Shown here: piece by piece, positions 1-8,559 of the stretch
How the letters are laid out: every line of letters begins with the position of its first letter
How positions within the stretch are numbered: position 1 is the first letter of the stretch
Assembly (NCBI RefSeq): GCF_000772705.2
Contig: NZ_JSBW02000048.1
Coordinates: 62,001 to 126,000, forward strand
Reading direction: 5' to 3'
Length of the DNA: 64,000 bases
From: Xanthomonas vasicola
Lineage (GTDB): Bacteria; Pseudomonadota; Gammaproteobacteria; Xanthomonadales; Xanthomonadaceae
Program-made: the position numbers and the translations under genes
The notes under the pieces: generated by a model
What the model was told of the DNA's origin: nothing
Seen by the model: the letters and a program-made list of their open reading frames with translations, nothing else
The model's database searches: none

Positions 1-54
1 ATGGGCCGCCGGGGACTGCGACACCGGGTGACCGGGCTGCGCTTCACCGCGCAT
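1..54 (-). CDS. rsmH: 16S rRNA m4C1402 methyltransferase RsmH (MraW), N-terminus only
   Basis: Reading leftward from an ATG at 54, the first 18 codons give MRGEAQPGHPVSQSPAAH and then run off the window. This matches the start of RsmH, which methylates N4 of C1402 in 16S rRNA and follows mraZ in nearly all division/cell-wall clusters. Only 14 bp separate it from the mraZ stop, so the two are probably co-transcribed. The catalytic domain lies outside the window, so the call rests on position and this short N-terminus. Confidence 0.75.
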   Translation of the reverse strand, partial: MRGEAQPGHPVSQSPAAH

Positions 55-68
55 CCGGGCACCCCGGC

Positions 69-515
69 TCACAACCTGAGATCGAGCAATTCATCGCCCA
101 GATCCCCGTCAGACAATGTCTGTTGGATCAGTGCGCGATGTGCCTGCTCGCTCCACAGTTCGAACTTGTCGCCCATGCCCAGCAGCACGGCTTTTTTCTC
201 GATGCCCACCGCGTTGCGGTGGCTGGCCGGGATGCTCAGACGGCCATTGGCGTCCAGCTCGAGCACGGCCGAAGAACCCACCAGTTTTTGCTGCAGCGTG
301 CGGACTACGCGCTGGGTATTGGGCTTGGACATCACATCCTCGCGCACCCGCTCCCACTCCTTTTCCGCATACAGCCACAGGCATCCGGCTTCGAACGGGT
401 TGTAGGTGAGGACCAGGCGGTTGCCGCTGACACGCGTGACGAGGTCGCGGTATGCAGTTGGCACCGCCATACGCCCCTTGTCGTCCACCGTGATGGCAGT
501 CTCGCCCTGAAACAC
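69..515 (-). CDS. mraZ: Transcriptional regulator MraZ
   Basis: MraZ is a ring-forming DNA-binding protein that represses its own promoter and so tunes the downstream cell-division and peptidoglycan genes. The 148-residue product has two AbrB/SpoVT-like halves, each with the family signature Dxx[11 protein letters not shown] near residue 11 and DANGRLSIP near residue 92. I chose the GTG at 515, giving MFQGETAI, because it matches the family N-terminus and has GAGG about nine bases upstream; a TTG three codons earlier is the alternative. It is the first gene of the dcw cluster and is followed by rsmH. Candidate MraZ boxes lie about 38 bp upstream of the start. Confidence 0.95.
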   Translation of the reverse strand: MFQGETAITVDDKGRMAVPTAYRDLVTRVSGNRLVLTYNPFEAGCLWLYAEKEWERVREDVMSKPNTQRVVRTLQQKLVGSSAVLELDANGRLSIPASHRNAVGIEKKAVLLGMGDKFELWSEQAHRALIQQTLSDGDLGDELLDLRL

Positions 516-839
516 CGAATGCAACCTCGAATACCCGCTGGGGGATCATTGAACCACGAAAAACCACAAAACACCTGGTTTTCCCTCCGTTGTCCACCTT
601 AGCAGCGCGTCAAAGGTTGTCAACAACTTTGAGGTCCATAAATCGCTAGTCGCATCAATGAGTTGCAGCACTCTTTAGAGACTTGTTCAAAGGTTATCCA
701 CAAGTTGCTGTTTCGTCTCAGATTTTGAGATTGAACGGAAATTCAGGGGCGTGAAGGGCATGTAAACTCGGCCGCAGTCTCACTTCACATTGCGCCAGCT
801 GCATACCTCAAATTGCGCAAACACGTAACAATTGGTGGC
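516..839. promoter_or_regulatory. Divergent promoter region of mraZ and the NRDE gene, with candidate MraZ boxes
   Basis: On the minus strand GTGGT occurs twice with a 5-nt spacer (ACCAC at 553-557 and 563-567 on the plus strand), a 10-bp period like the tandem GTGG/TGGG boxes MraZ is known to bind; a weaker GTGGA-N5-GAGGG pair lies further upstream. TTATCCACA, a perfect DnaA-box sequence, is at 694-702. No gene is seen in this 324-bp gap. The assignment of boxes to proteins is inference. Confidence 0.5.
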
Positions 840-1607
840 ATGTGCCTGGTCGCTCTTGCCTGGAAAGCTCACCCTCGCTGGCGCCTGCTGCTGGCGGGCA
901 ACCGCGATGAATTCCACGAACGCCCCACCGCGGCGCTGGCGCAGTGGGCGGCACCGGCCGCCAACGTGCTGGCAGGTCGCGACCTGCGCTCTGGTGGCAG
1001 TTGGGTTGGCCTGGGTCAGGACGGCCGCGCTGCGGTGGTCACCAACGTGCGCGACCCACTTGCCACCGCCTCGGGGCGCTCGCGCGGGCATCTGATTGCG
1101 GACTATCTGTCCGGCAGCCTGGGCGCTACCGCATACGCCGACGCACTGGCCGGCGCCGCCCACGCGTTCCCACCTTTCAACCTGTTGCTATGCGACGCCG
1201 ACCGTTGCGAGCACCTCAGCAATCACCCGCCACTGGCGCGGCAACTGGCGGCGGGCGTCCATGGGATGTCGAACGGACCGCTGGACGCACTGTGGCCCAA
1301 GACCGCCGCACTGACCAACGTGCTGCGCCATTGGTGCGCAGACGGCGCTGAAGACCTGCAGCCGCTGTGGGCTGCACTGGGCAACCCAGCCATCGCCCCC
1401 GACGCTGCGCTACCGCAGACCGGCGTGGACCTGGCCACCGAACGCCTGCTCTCGGCCGCCTTCATCACCGGGCCCAGCTACGGCACCCGCGCCAGCACCA
1501 TCGTGGCGGTGGACCATCGCGGCCACGGCTTCATCCATGAGCGCCGCTTCGGCCCGAACGGGATTTTCCAGGGCCAGACAAGGCTGGCAATCCCCGGAAC
1601 GCTTTGA
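840..1607 (+). CDS. TANGO2/NRDE family protein
   Basis: This 255-residue protein starts MCLVALAW at the ATG at 840, the usual N-terminus of the family, where Cys2 is conserved; an ATG at 813 would add nine unlikely residues. The family-naming motif GNRDEF is near residue 23. Members are Ntn-hydrolase-like proteins also found in eukaryotes (TANGO2); a role in heme handling has been proposed for some, but the bacterial substrate is unknown. It stands alone, read away from mraZ. Its TGA (1605-1607) overlaps the predicted -35 element of the ccdAB promoter. Confidence 0.85.
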   Translation: MCLVALAWKAHPRWRLLLAGNRDEFHERPTAALAQWAAPAANVLAGRDLRSGGSWVGLGQDGRAAVVTNVRDPLATASGRSRGHLIADYLSGSLGATAYADALAGAAHAFPPFNLLLCDADRCEHLSNHPPLARQLAAGVHGMSNGPLDALWPKTAALTNVLRHWCADGAEDLQPLWAALGNPAIAPDAALPQTGVDLATERLLSAAFITGPSYGTRASTIVAVDHRGHGFIHERRFGPNGIFQGQTRLAIPGTL

Positions 1608-1638
1608 CGACCCCCAATCATGCGCATACTATGCGCAT
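1604..1638 (+). promoter_or_regulatory. ccdAB promoter and candidate autoregulatory operator
   Basis: A TTGACG -35 (1604-1609) and TACTAT -10 (1627-1632) are spaced by 17 bp. The -10 is embedded between two copies of the palindrome ATGCGCAT (1620-1627 and 1631-1638), whose centres are 11 bp (one helical turn) apart. CcdA-type antitoxins dimerise through an N-terminal ribbon-helix-helix and bind such repeated palindromes, with the CcdAB complex repressing the operon. The arrangement is seen in the sequence; binding is inference. Confidence 0.6.
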
Positions 1639-1655
1639 AACATTGGGAGCCACGC

Positions 1656-1907
1656 ATGAACCGCTACTACGATGTTTCTGCGCAGAAGAAGCCGCTGAAT
1701 CTGACCATCAACGCCGACCTGGCAGCGCAAGCCCGCGCGATGACCGGCAACCTTTCGGCAAAGGTGGAAGAGTTGCTGGCCGAGTACGTCACCAAGGAAC
1801 GCGATAGCCACAGCGCAAGAGCGCTTGAGCTGCAACGCGCCGCGAGCGAATGGAAGGCCTTCACTGAGGCGCACGGCTCCTTCGCCGACGAGTTCTCCAC
1901 GCTATGA
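1656..1907 (+). CDS. ccdA: CcdA-type antitoxin
   Basis: The 83-residue product resembles CcdA. Its N-terminal part (PLNLTINADLAAQARAM, residues 13-29) fits a ribbon-helix-helix DNA-binding fold and its C-terminal part is a helical, toxin-binding tail (WKAFTEAHGSFADEFSTL). GGGAG lies eight bases before the ATG. It overlaps ccdB by four bases (ATGA), the usual coupling in this family. Its job is to neutralise CcdB and, with it, repress the promoter just upstream. Chromosomal ccdAB pairs are often accessory, and this one sits between two conserved housekeeping loci. Confidence 0.88.
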   Translation: MNRYYDVSAQKKPLNLTINADLAAQARAMTGNLSAKVEELLAEYVTKERDSHSARALELQRAASEWKAFTEAHGSFADEFSTL

Positions 1908-2221
1908 CCGACCAGTTCGATGTCTACGCCAATGTCGGCCAGAACAAGAACATCCCGTACGTGGTTGTCGTTCAGTCGAAAATTTTCGACGCCTCACCAC
2001 GCCGTGTCGTCATCCCCCTGGTTCGAAAGTCCAAGCACTCCCCGACCCCATCCCGCTTCACCCCGGAACTCACCGTCGCCGGCCACAGCGTCATCCTGCA
2101 ACCCCTGGAAATGACCTCGGTGCCGCTGGCCGTCCTCAACAAACCAGCCGGCACATTGAAGGACCAAGGCCAGATCATCATCGACGCCCTGGACGAGCTA
2201 TTCACCCGCTCGTTCGGTTAA
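1904..2221 (+). CDS. ccdB: CcdB-type toxin (DNA gyrase poison)
   Basis: At 105 residues this has the usual CcdB length. The N-terminus MTDQFDVYANVG, the PRRVVIPLV strand and the conserved C-terminal region IIDALDELFTRSFG match the family. CcdB traps the gyrase-DNA cleavage complex through its C-terminal residues, and the F plasmid protein likewise ends in a short hydrophobic/Gly tail. Translation is coupled to ccdA by the ATGA overlap. No frameshift or truncation is seen, so the toxin looks intact. The next plus-strand feature is only reached beyond the minus-strand rnpB gene. Confidence 0.88.
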   Translation: MTDQFDVYANVGQNKNIPYVVVVQSKIFDASPRRVVIPLVRKSKHSPTPSRFTPELTVAGHSVILQPLEMTSVPLAVLNKPAGTLKDQGQIIIDALDELFTRSFG

Positions 2222-2475
2222 ACGCAAAACAAAAAAAAGCCTCAAGCAAGGGCGCAGCAACGGACAAAGCATTCGCCACGAGGGCGAAGCCCAAGCCAAG
2301 CAACAAGGATCGAAGCAGCAATCGCATTGATGGCAAACAGCCGAAAGCACCTGACAACTCACCGAGTGCAAGCCCACCCTTGAGTCAAGGGGGCGCGGTG
2401 ACAGCCGCGGGGTTCTGGCATGCCACGGAGCGGAACCCGCGTTTTGTACCGCCAACAGCGGTACGCAGCGTGGGC

Positions 2476-2506
2476 GCCTTATTTTGGGCCTACGCCCAAA
2501 AAAGGC
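2476..2506 (-). terminator. Stem-loop directly after the rnpB 3' end
   Basis: GCCTT-A-TTTTGGGC (2476-2489) pairs with GCCCAAAA-AAGGC (2494-2506) around a 4-nt loop, leaving one bulged A. It abuts the mature rnpB 3' end in the direction of rnpB transcription. There is no U-tract beyond the stem, so it may be a processing or stabilising hairpin and not a classical terminator. Confidence 0.45.
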
Positions 2507-2858
2507 GGCGGAGCCGGCCGATAAGCCGGGTTCTGTCGTGGACAGTCATTCGTCTAGGCGCTACGTCACCGCAGCGCTCAAGCAACCTACCCGGATCCAG
2601 CGCGGGCCACGCCAATGGATCCCTATTTGGTCTTGCTCCAGGTGGGGTTTGCCGTGCCGGTCCGTTACCGGACTCGCGGTGCGCTCTTACCGCACCATTT
2701 CACCCTTACCGGCTCCCCGAAAGGAACGTAGGCGGTATCTTTCTGTTGCACTTTCCGTCGGCTTGCGCCGCCCAGGCGTTACCTGGCACCTTGCCCTATG
2801 GAGCCCGGACTTTCCTCGGCACTCTTGCGAGTGACGCGACTGTCTGGCCGACTCCGCC
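2507..2858 (-). ncRNA. rnpB: RNase P RNA (bacterial class A)
   Basis: On the minus strand the segment contains the hallmark blocks of class A RNase P RNA in order: CCAGACAGTCGC near the 5' end, GAGGAAAGTCCGGGCTCCAT, AGGGTGCCAGGTAACGCCTG-like sequence (here CAAGGTGCCAGGTAACGC), a central region ending in the GGTAAGGGTGAAA and GGTAAGAGCGCACC motifs, and ACAGAACCCGGCTTATCGG near the 3' end. The 5' GGCGGAGTCGGCC pairs with the 3' GGCCGGCTCCGCC to close P1. It is the catalytic RNA that matures tRNA 5' ends. Ends are set from the P1 helix and may be off by a few bases. Its promoter must lie in the 3' end of the neighbouring gene. Confidence 0.95.
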
Positions 2859-2873
2859 GGGGCGAACTATACG

Positions 2874-3599
2874 CTATTGCCAGACCACACCCCGCCCAGC
2901 GCTGTCTTCGGCATACAGCACCACACGTTCGAACTGATGGGCAAATGACCATCTAGCCGCCTCGGCTGGCATCGCGAGTTGTGCGTGCGAAGGCGCCCTC
3001 GGGCAATAGATCAGCAGCGCGACAGCGTCGGCATGCGCGCGATATCCCTCGATCTTCGCCTGCTTTTGCAGAATGCATGTCGACACCTGCAACTGAGCGA
3101 GGGCGGGCACTTCAAAGACGCCGCCCCCGACCACCTCCGCCCGGGCAGCAGGCCAGAGTTGCACATGTCTCAAGAAATCGGGGAGCCCTCTCCTGATGAC
3201 CTGATTGCCTTCGATCAATCTCGACTGCCCGGCCAACAGATGCTCCACCTGTTCAATTGCGTCTGGGAGCTTCGGGAGCGGTTGATCCGTAAAACCAAGA
3301 CTGATCTGTACGCCAGGCAGAAGCTGCGCCAATCGCGGCTTCAGCGACGCTAGTAATTTTTCACGCGCCCGAACGAGCGCTTTTCCATCCGGACGCAAAA
3401 GCCGGGTGATCTCGACTGCATAAGTTGAGCCGTCGTCAATGCGAAAACGGATGTCTGCAGCAGGCTCTTTGGGCTGTTCTATCTCGCCGATCGGCAGCGG
3501 AAATGCATCCGGCCAGTTCGTCAAGACACACTGGAACTGACGCAGCTCCAGCGCCTTCTTTTTGCCTTCGGCAGTCGTTGGGTCAGCCATTACCGCCAT
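2874..3599 (-). CDS. Hypothetical protein overlapping the rsmI 3' end
   Basis: I do not recognise this 241-residue protein. It starts inside the last codons of rsmI (17-bp overlap with the ATG at 3599; a second ATG at 3590 also overlaps), so it is likely translated with rsmI. It has no signal peptide or membrane segment. A strand pattern IRFRIDDGSTYAVEITRLL near residues 50-68, with acidic residues followed by ExT, is weakly like the core of PD-(D/E)xK nuclease folds, but no clear lysine follows, so this is only a suggestion. It contains several Cys and ends 16 bp before rnpB. It may be an accessory insertion between rsmI and rnpB. Confidence 0.7.
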   Translation of the reverse strand: MAVMADPTTAEGKKKALELRQFQCVLTNWPDAFPLPIGEIEQPKEPAADIRFRIDDGSTYAVEITRLLRPDGKALVRAREKLLASLKPRLAQLLPGVQISLGFTDQPLPKLPDAIEQVEHLLAGQSRLIEGNQVIRRGLPDFLRHVQLWPAARAEVVGGGVFEVPALAQLQVSTCILQKQAKIEGYRAHADAVALLIYCPRAPSHAQLAMPAEAARWSFAHQFERVVLYAEDSAGRGVVWQ

Positions 3600-4410
3600 A
3601 CAACGCCTTGCGCGGCGCGCCGGTCAGCTCGGCGGCGAGCTTGGCGGCGGTGGACGGCGGCAGGTGTTCGGCGAGCTTGGCGTAGACGCGGCGGCCTTCG
3701 GCGAGCTGGCCTTCGGCGGCGTTGGCGGCACCCTGCACCATCACCACGAATTCGCCCTTGCGCTGATTGTCGTCGGCTTCGACCTGCGCCTGCAGCTGCG
3801 CCAGGCTGCCGTCGAGCACGGTTTCGAAGAGTTTGGTCAATTCGCGGGCAATCACTGCCGGGCGCTCGTCACCGAAGGCAAAGCGCAGGTCGGCCAGCGA
3901 TTCGACGATGCGGTGCGCCGATTCGTAGAACACCAGGGTGCGGGTCTCCCCTGCCAGCCGCGCCAGGCGCTCGCGGCGGGCGGCGCTCTTGGCCGGCAGA
4001 AAGCCTTCGAAGCTGAAGCGGTCGCTGGGCAGGCCGGCCACGCTGAGCGCAGCGATTGCCGCGCAGGCGCCCGGCACCGGGCTGACCTTGATGCCGGCGA
4101 CACGCGCGGCGCGCACCAGTTTGAAGCCCGGGTCGCTGACCAGCGGAGTGCCGGCGTCGCTGACGATGGCCAGCGATTCGCCCTCGCGCAGGCGCGCCAC
4201 GATGCGTTCGGACATGGCCTCTTCGTTATGGTCGTGCAGGGCCAGCAGCGGGCGGTCGATGCCGAAATGGCTCAGCAGCTGGCGGGTATGGCGGGTGTCT
4301 TCGGCGCAGATTGCGGCCACGCCACGCAACACCTCCTGCGCGCGCGGCGACAGGTCGGCCAGGTTGCCGATCGGCGTGGCGACCACGTGCAGGGTTCCAG
4401 GGGACGTCAT
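3583..4410 (-). CDS. rsmI: 16S rRNA 2'-O-ribose C1402 methyltransferase RsmI
   Basis: RsmI methylates the 2'-OH of C1402, the same nucleotide RsmH modifies on its base; both genes lie within 4.5 kb here. The 275-residue product starts MTSPGTLHVVATPIGNL, with the TPIGN motif that opens the SAM-binding tetrapyrrole-methylase fold, followed by EDTRHT, the SDAGTPLVSDPG motif near residue 87 and the VPGACA motif. I rejected the longer frame to 4722, whose extension has no family match and would run through the lpoA promoter. The gene is divergent from lpoA with 81 bp between them, as in the yraL-yraM pair of E. coli. Confidence 0.95.
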   Translation of the reverse strand: MTSPGTLHVVATPIGNLADLSPRAQEVLRGVAAICAEDTRHTRQLLSHFGIDRPLLALHDHNEEAMSERIVARLREGESLAIVSDAGTPLVSDPGFKLVRAARVAGIKVSPVPGACAAIAALSVAGLPSDRFSFEGFLPAKSAARRERLARLAGETRTLVFYESAHRIVESLADLRFAFGDERPAVIARELTKLFETVLDGSLAQLQAQVEADDNQRKGEFVVMVQGAANAAEGQLAEGRRVYAKLAEHLPPSTAAKLAAELTGAPRKALYGGNG

Positions 4411-4491
4411 CAGCGGTTTTCCGGGGGCAAAGGGTAGAATCGTAGCGTTTTTAACGGTCCGCCCCGGCGGCCCCTGTCCAATGGATCTGAA

Positions 4492-6222
4492 ATGAACAAG
4501 CGTGTTGCAAGGATCTCCGCCCTTTCGCTGATGGTGATGCTGGCGGCCGGTTGTGCCACCAGCAGCATCACGCCGACCGCCTCGCCGACGCAGAGCGCGG
4601 CGCTGGCACTGCTGGATCAAGGCAAGCCGCGCGACGCCGCGCAGCAGTTGGAAGCCGAATCCGCCAGTGCCAGCGGTGCGCAGCGCAGCCGGTTGCTGGC
4701 TGCAGCCGCGTTCGGTTGGCACGACGCTGGCGACGATGCGCGTGCCCGCACGTTGCTGGCGCAGGTCAACGCGCGCCAGCTGAGCGGCGAGGAACGCGCC
4801 CGTTTCGGGCTACTCACCGGCGAGTTGGCCGTGATCGACAAGCAGGGTGCGCAGGCGCTGCAGGCGTTGGGCGACAGCCCGCAGGGACTGACCCAGCCGC
4901 TGCAGACGCGTTGGTTTGTGGCACGTGCCGCTGCACTGGAAGCCACCGGCGACCTGTTCGGCGCCGCCGCCGACCGCGCGCGCGCCGATGCCAGCCTGAC
5001 CGGCACTGCACGCAGCGAGAACCAGCGTGCGATCGTGCGCCTGCTCGCCGCCGTCGACGATGCCACCCTCAAGGCTCGCACCGCCGCACTGCCGGCCGGC
5101 GACCCGCTGTACAACTTCGCCGGGCGTGCACTGATCAGCCGCGGGCTAGGGCTGCCGCGCGCGTTCGAGCGTGATGCGCAATGGGGCTTCGATACCAGCA
5201 AGCGCCCGCCGGCCGAGCGCGACGGCTACCGTCCGCCGACGAAGCTGGGTGTGCTGTTGCCGATCACCGGCAACCTGGCCACTGCCGCCGCGCCGGTGCG
5301 CGATGGCTTGCTGGCCGGCTACTACGCGGAAACCCGCCGCCGCCCGGAAGTGCAGTTCTTCGATACCGCCGGCACGCCAGCCGGTGCCAATGCCGCCTAT
5401 GACAAGGCAGTGAGCGCCGGGGTGGATTACGTGGTCGGCCCGTTGGGGCGCGACGAAGTCAGCGCGCTGTTTGCGCGCGGCCAGCTCGCGGTGCCGGTGC
5501 TGGCACTCAACCGCCCCGCCGACAACAAGGCCCCGCCCAGCGGCAGCGCCGGGTTCTCGCTGGCGCCGGAGGACGACGGCATCATGGCTGCCGAATATCT
5601 GCTCTCGCGCGAGCGCCGCAACGTGCTGATCGTCGGTACCAGCGACGACAACGGCAAGCGCACCATCAAGGCCTTCCGCGACCGCTTCACCGAACGCGGC
5701 GGCGCCGTCGCAGGCAGCATCAGCGTGGCCGATGCGCCAGGCGACATCGGTGCGCAGTTGCGCAATTACGGCACCGCCGATGCAGTGTTCCTGGCAGTGC
5801 GCGGCAACACCGCGCGGGTGCTGGCGCCGCAGCTGGCACTGGCCGGGTTCGCCGGCAAATCACGCGTGGGCACCTCGCAGTTGGTGGCCGGCACCGGCAA
5901 GGTCGAAGACGATCTGGCGCTGGATGGCATCGTCTACCCGAGCGAAACCTGGACCGCGCTGGGCGTGTCCGGCCTGCCGGCAGTGAGCCAGGTGGCCAGC
6001 ACCCTGCCCAGCGCACGCGGCCCGGCCGCCCGCCTGTTCGCGTTCGGTTACGACGCGTGGAAGATCACCGCGTATCTGGAAAAACTCGCCACCGGCAGCG
6101 ATGGTGGGCTGCGCGGCGCCACCGGCACCTTGCACCTGGATGGCTTCGGCAATGTGCTGCGCACGCCGGCCTGGTCCACCTTCAACGGTGGCCGCCCGAC
6201 ACCGATCGCCGACGGCCGCTGA
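4492..6222 (+). CDS. lpoA: Penicillin-binding protein activator LpoA
   Basis: LpoA is an outer-membrane lipoprotein that reaches through peptidoglycan to activate PBP1a. The 576-residue product has a lipoprotein signal ending LAAGC (Cys21), an N-terminal helical TPR-like half (to about residue 240) and a C-terminal half like periplasmic binding proteins, beginning [20 protein letters not shown]. Its gene order (divergent rsmI, then yraN five bases downstream) is the conserved yraL/yraM/yraN arrangement. It is close to the family length seen in other gammaproteobacteria. No sign of disruption. Confidence 0.92.
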   Translation: MNKRVARISALSLMVMLAAGCATSSITPTASPTQSAALALLDQGKPRDAAQQLEAESASASGAQRSRLLAAAAFGWHDAGDDARARTLLAQVNARQLSGEERARFGLLTGELAVIDKQGAQALQALGDSPQGLTQPLQTRWFVARAAALEATGDLFGAAADRARADASLTGTARSENQRAIVRLLAAVDDATLKARTAALPAGDPLYNFAGRALISRGLGLPRAFERDAQWGFDTSKRPPAERDGYRPPTKLGVLLPITGNLATAAAPVRDGLLAGYYAETRRRPEVQFFDTAGTPAGANAAYDKAVSAGVDYVVGPLGRDEVSALFARGQLAVPVLALNRPADNKAPPSGSAGFSLAPEDDGIMAAEYLLSRERRNVLIVGTSDDNGKRTIKAFRDRFTERGGAVAGSISVADAPGDIGAQLRNYGTADAVFLAVRGNTARVLAPQLALAGFAGKSRVGTSQLVAGTGKVEDDLALDGIVYPSETWTALGVSGLPAVSQVASTLPSARGPAARLFAFGYDAWKITAYLEKLATGSDGGLRGATGTLHLDGFGNVLRTPAWSTFNGGRPTPIADGR

Positions 6223-6226
6223 GACC

Positions 6227-6595
6227 ATGCCGGCGGCACGTCAGCAGCGTGGTGCGGCGGTCGAAGCGGCCGCACGCGCGTTGCTGGAGCAAGCCGGGCT
6301 GCGGCTGGTGGTCGGCAATGCCAACTACCGCGGCGGCGAACTCGATCTGGTGATGCGCGACGGGCAATCGCTGGTATTTGTGGAAGTGCGTTACCGGCGC
6401 GACGACCGCTTCGGCGGCGGCGCGGCATCGGTGGACTGGCGCAAGCGCCGCAAGCTGGTGCTGGCTGCGCAGCTGTTTCTTGGCGCCCACCCCGCACTGG
6501 CGGCGCTGCCCTGCCGCTTCGATGTGGTCGATGCCAGCGGCGAGCCGCCGGTATTGCAGTGGATCCGCGACGCCTTCCGCGCCGACGATTGCTGA
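6227..6595 (+). CDS. yraN: YraN family nuclease-like protein (UPF0102)
   Basis: The 122-residue product has the UPF0102 pattern: an N-terminal helix ([18 protein letters not shown]), then [10 protein letters not shown] and FVEVRYRRD. The E-x(n)-D-x(n)-E-V-R/K spacing is that of the endonuclease-like fold of this family; its cellular role is unsettled, though DNA processing has been suggested. The ATG at 6227 lies four bases after the lpoA stop, so it is read with lpoA; the longer upstream frame overlaps lpoA and was rejected. Confidence 0.9.
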   Translation: MPAARQQRGAAVEAAARALLEQAGLRLVVGNANYRGGELDLVMRDGQSLVFVEVRYRRDDRFGGGAASVDWRKRRKLVLAAQLFLGAHPALAALPCRFDVVDASGEPPVLQWIRDAFRADDC

Positions 6596-6624
6596 CCGCC
6601 ACCGACGCGCACACCGACGTTCCG

Positions 6625-7164
6625 ATGCCAAGCATCATGACCCATGCTGCAGTGCCATTGGCGCTCTGGTGCGCCAGTGAACGCGGCCGCATCTCGCCGC
6701 GCCTGCTCGCGGCCGGCATCGTGGCGGCGATGCTGCCGGATGCCGATGTGCTGGCATTCGCGCTGCATATTCCCTACGCCGATGCGTTCGGCCATCGCGG
6801 CGCCAGCCACTCGCTGTTGTTCGCTGCGTTGATGGCGTTGCTCGGCCTTGCAGCGCATCGTCTGTTGCGAGCGGATGCCGTGCAGGCAACTGTGTTTTTG
6901 TTCGTCTGCACCGCGTCGCACCCGCTGCTGGATGCGATAACCTCCGGCGGCCTGGGTGTTGCGCTGGGCTGGCCACGGAGCGAGACCCGCTGGTTCGCAG
7001 CGTGGCGGCCGATTCGGGTGTCGCCATTCGCGACCGGCTTCTTCAATGCGCGCGGCCTGACCACGCTGCTCTCCGAGCTGCGTTGGGTCTGGTTGCCGCT
7101 CACCGTCGCCGTGCTGGGGTGGAAATGCATCCAGCGCGCGGCACCACAGGACCACGTGTCATGA
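6625..7164 (+). CDS. YdjM-like inner-membrane metal-dependent hydrolase
   Basis: The roughly 180-residue protein starts MPSIMTHA (6625; an ATG at 6637 is also possible) and matches the LexA-regulated, membrane-bound metal-dependent hydrolase family. The features seen are MTHA at the N-terminus, PDADV near residue 35, HRGASHS near residue 55 and a later SHPLLDAIT, all giving conserved His/Asp metal ligands, separated by four or so hydrophobic membrane segments. Substrate is unknown. Its stop overlaps the next gene's start as ATGA, so the two are translationally coupled. It begins 29 bases after yraN. Confidence 0.85.
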   Translation: MPSIMTHAAVPLALWCASERGRISPRLLAAGIVAAMLPDADVLAFALHIPYADAFGHRGASHSLLFAALMALLGLAAHRLLRADAVQATVFLFVCTASHPLLDAITSGGLGVALGWPRSETRWFAAWRPIRVSPFATGFFNARGLTTLLSELRWVWLPLTVAVLGWKCIQRAAPQDHVS

Positions 7165-8546
7165 CCGATGTACTTCCCACCGCACTTGCCGAGCTGTTGG
7201 CCGCGCGCCTCGGTGCCGATGGCTGGTTGACCGCCGACGATGCACGCCGCCGCTATGGCGAAGACGATTCGCATCGCTGGGCATTGCCTGCTGCGGTGGC
7301 GTTGCCGCGCGACACCGATGACGTGGTGGCGATCGTGCAGGCGTGCCGTGCGCACGGTGTGCCGATCGTGGCGCGCGGCGCCGGCACTGGCACCACCGGC
7401 GCGGCAGTGCCGTTTTCCGGCGGCGTGGTGGTATCGATGGCGCGCATGAATCGCATCGTTGCGCTGCGCCCGGAAGACCGCTGCGCAGTGGTGCAACCGG
7501 GCCTGCTCAATGGCGACCTGCAACAGGCGCTGCAGCCGCACGGATTGTTCTGGCCGCCGGATCCGTCCAGCGCGGAGATCTGCAGTATCGGCGGCAATTT
7601 GTCCACCAACGCGGGCGGCCCGCGCGCGGTGAAGTACGGCGCGACCCGCGACAACGTACTCGGCCTGGTGGCGGTGACCGGTACCGGCGAGGTGATCCAC
7701 TGTGGCGGTGCGTACACCAAAAATTCCACCGGCTACGACCTTACGCATCTGCTGGTCGGCAGCGAAGGCACCCTGGCGATCATCGTCGAGGCAACTTTAA
7801 AGCTGACCCCGCGCGCACTCGCCCAGGCTGGCTTGCGTGCGCTGTACCGCGATGCCTCCAGCGCGGCGGCCGCAGTATCGCGGCTGATGGCGCAACCGAC
7901 CACGCCGACCATGCTGGAATTCATGGATGCCAGCGCGATTGCTTTGCTACGCCGCAACGGCAGCGATGTGCCCGACGCCGGCGCCATGTTGTTGATCGAA
8001 GCTGACGGCGATCACGACACCTTGCCGTACGCGTTGCAGGCGTTGCACGACGCCGCCGATGGCGAGGGCGTGCTGAGCCTGGACGTGGCCGCCGATGGCA
8101 GCGCGCGCGACAAGCTGTGGGCCGCACGCCGCGCCTTGTCGCCGGCCTTGCGCACCATCAAGCCGGGCAAGATCAACGAAGACGTGGTGGTGCCGGTGTC
8201 GCGCATTCCCGAACTGGTCGCTGGCGTGGAAGCGCTCGCTGCGGAATTCGCATTGCCCATCGTCGCCTTCGGTCACGCGGGCAACGGCAACCTGCATGTC
8301 AACATCATGTACGACCCGGCCGATGCCGACGAAGACGCACGCGCACATGCCGCGCTGCCACGCCTGTTTACGCTGGTGCTGGCGCTGGAAGGCACGCTCT
8401 CCGGCGAGCACGGTATCGGCGTGGCCAAGCGCGACTTCATGACCCAGGCATTCAGCGCACCGACGCTGGCGGCAATGCGTGCGATCAAGGCCGCTTTGGA
8501 CCCGGGTGGCATCTTGAATCCGGGGAAAGTCCTGCCGCCCGCCTAG
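7161..8546 (+). CDS. FAD-linked oxidase (GlcD/D-lactate dehydrogenase type)
   Basis: The 461-residue product is a flavoprotein of the VAO/PCMH family. The N-terminal FAD domain has VPIVARGAGTGTTGAAVP near residue 70 and a GGNLSTNAGGPRAVKYG motif near 150; the C-terminal domain contains GHAGNGNLHVN (near 373) and ends in a GEHGIGVAKR motif that binds the substrate carboxylate. These are typical of D-2-hydroxyacid dehydrogenases such as GlcD or D-lactate dehydrogenase; which acid is used cannot be told. No glcE or glcF follows, which favours a stand-alone D-lactate-type enzyme. It ends 13 bp from the convergent kdpE. Confidence 0.88.
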   Translation: MTDVLPTALAELLAARLGADGWLTADDARRRYGEDDSHRWALPAAVALPRDTDDVVAIVQACRAHGVPIVARGAGTGTTGAAVPFSGGVVVSMARMNRIVALRPEDRCAVVQPGLLNGDLQQALQPHGLFWPPDPSSAEICSIGGNLSTNAGGPRAVKYGATRDNVLGLVAVTGTGEVIHCGGAYTKNSTGYDLTHLLVGSEGTLAIIVEATLKLTPRALAQAGLRALYRDASSAAAAVSRLMAQPTTPTMLEFMDASAIALLRRNGSDVPDAGAMLLIEADGDHDTLPYALQALHDAADGEGVLSLDVAADGSARDKLWAARRALSPALRTIKPGKINEDVVVPVSRIPELVAGVEALAAEFALPIVAFGHAGNGNLHVNIMYDPADADEDARAHAALPRLFTLVLALEGTLSGEHGIGVAKRDFMTQAFSAPTLAAMRAIKAALDPGGILNPGKVLPPA

Positions 8547-8559
8547 TAACGCGCTTGCC

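Noticed and set aside
2377..2391. CCCTTGA-G-TCAAGGG palindrome downstream of ccdB
   Set aside because: The one-base loop cannot form a terminator hairpin, and no T-run or nearby promoter supports a role.
1825..2937. Plus-strand 370-residue open frame
   Set aside because: It runs through ccdB in another phase and across the antisense strand of rnpB; no family match.
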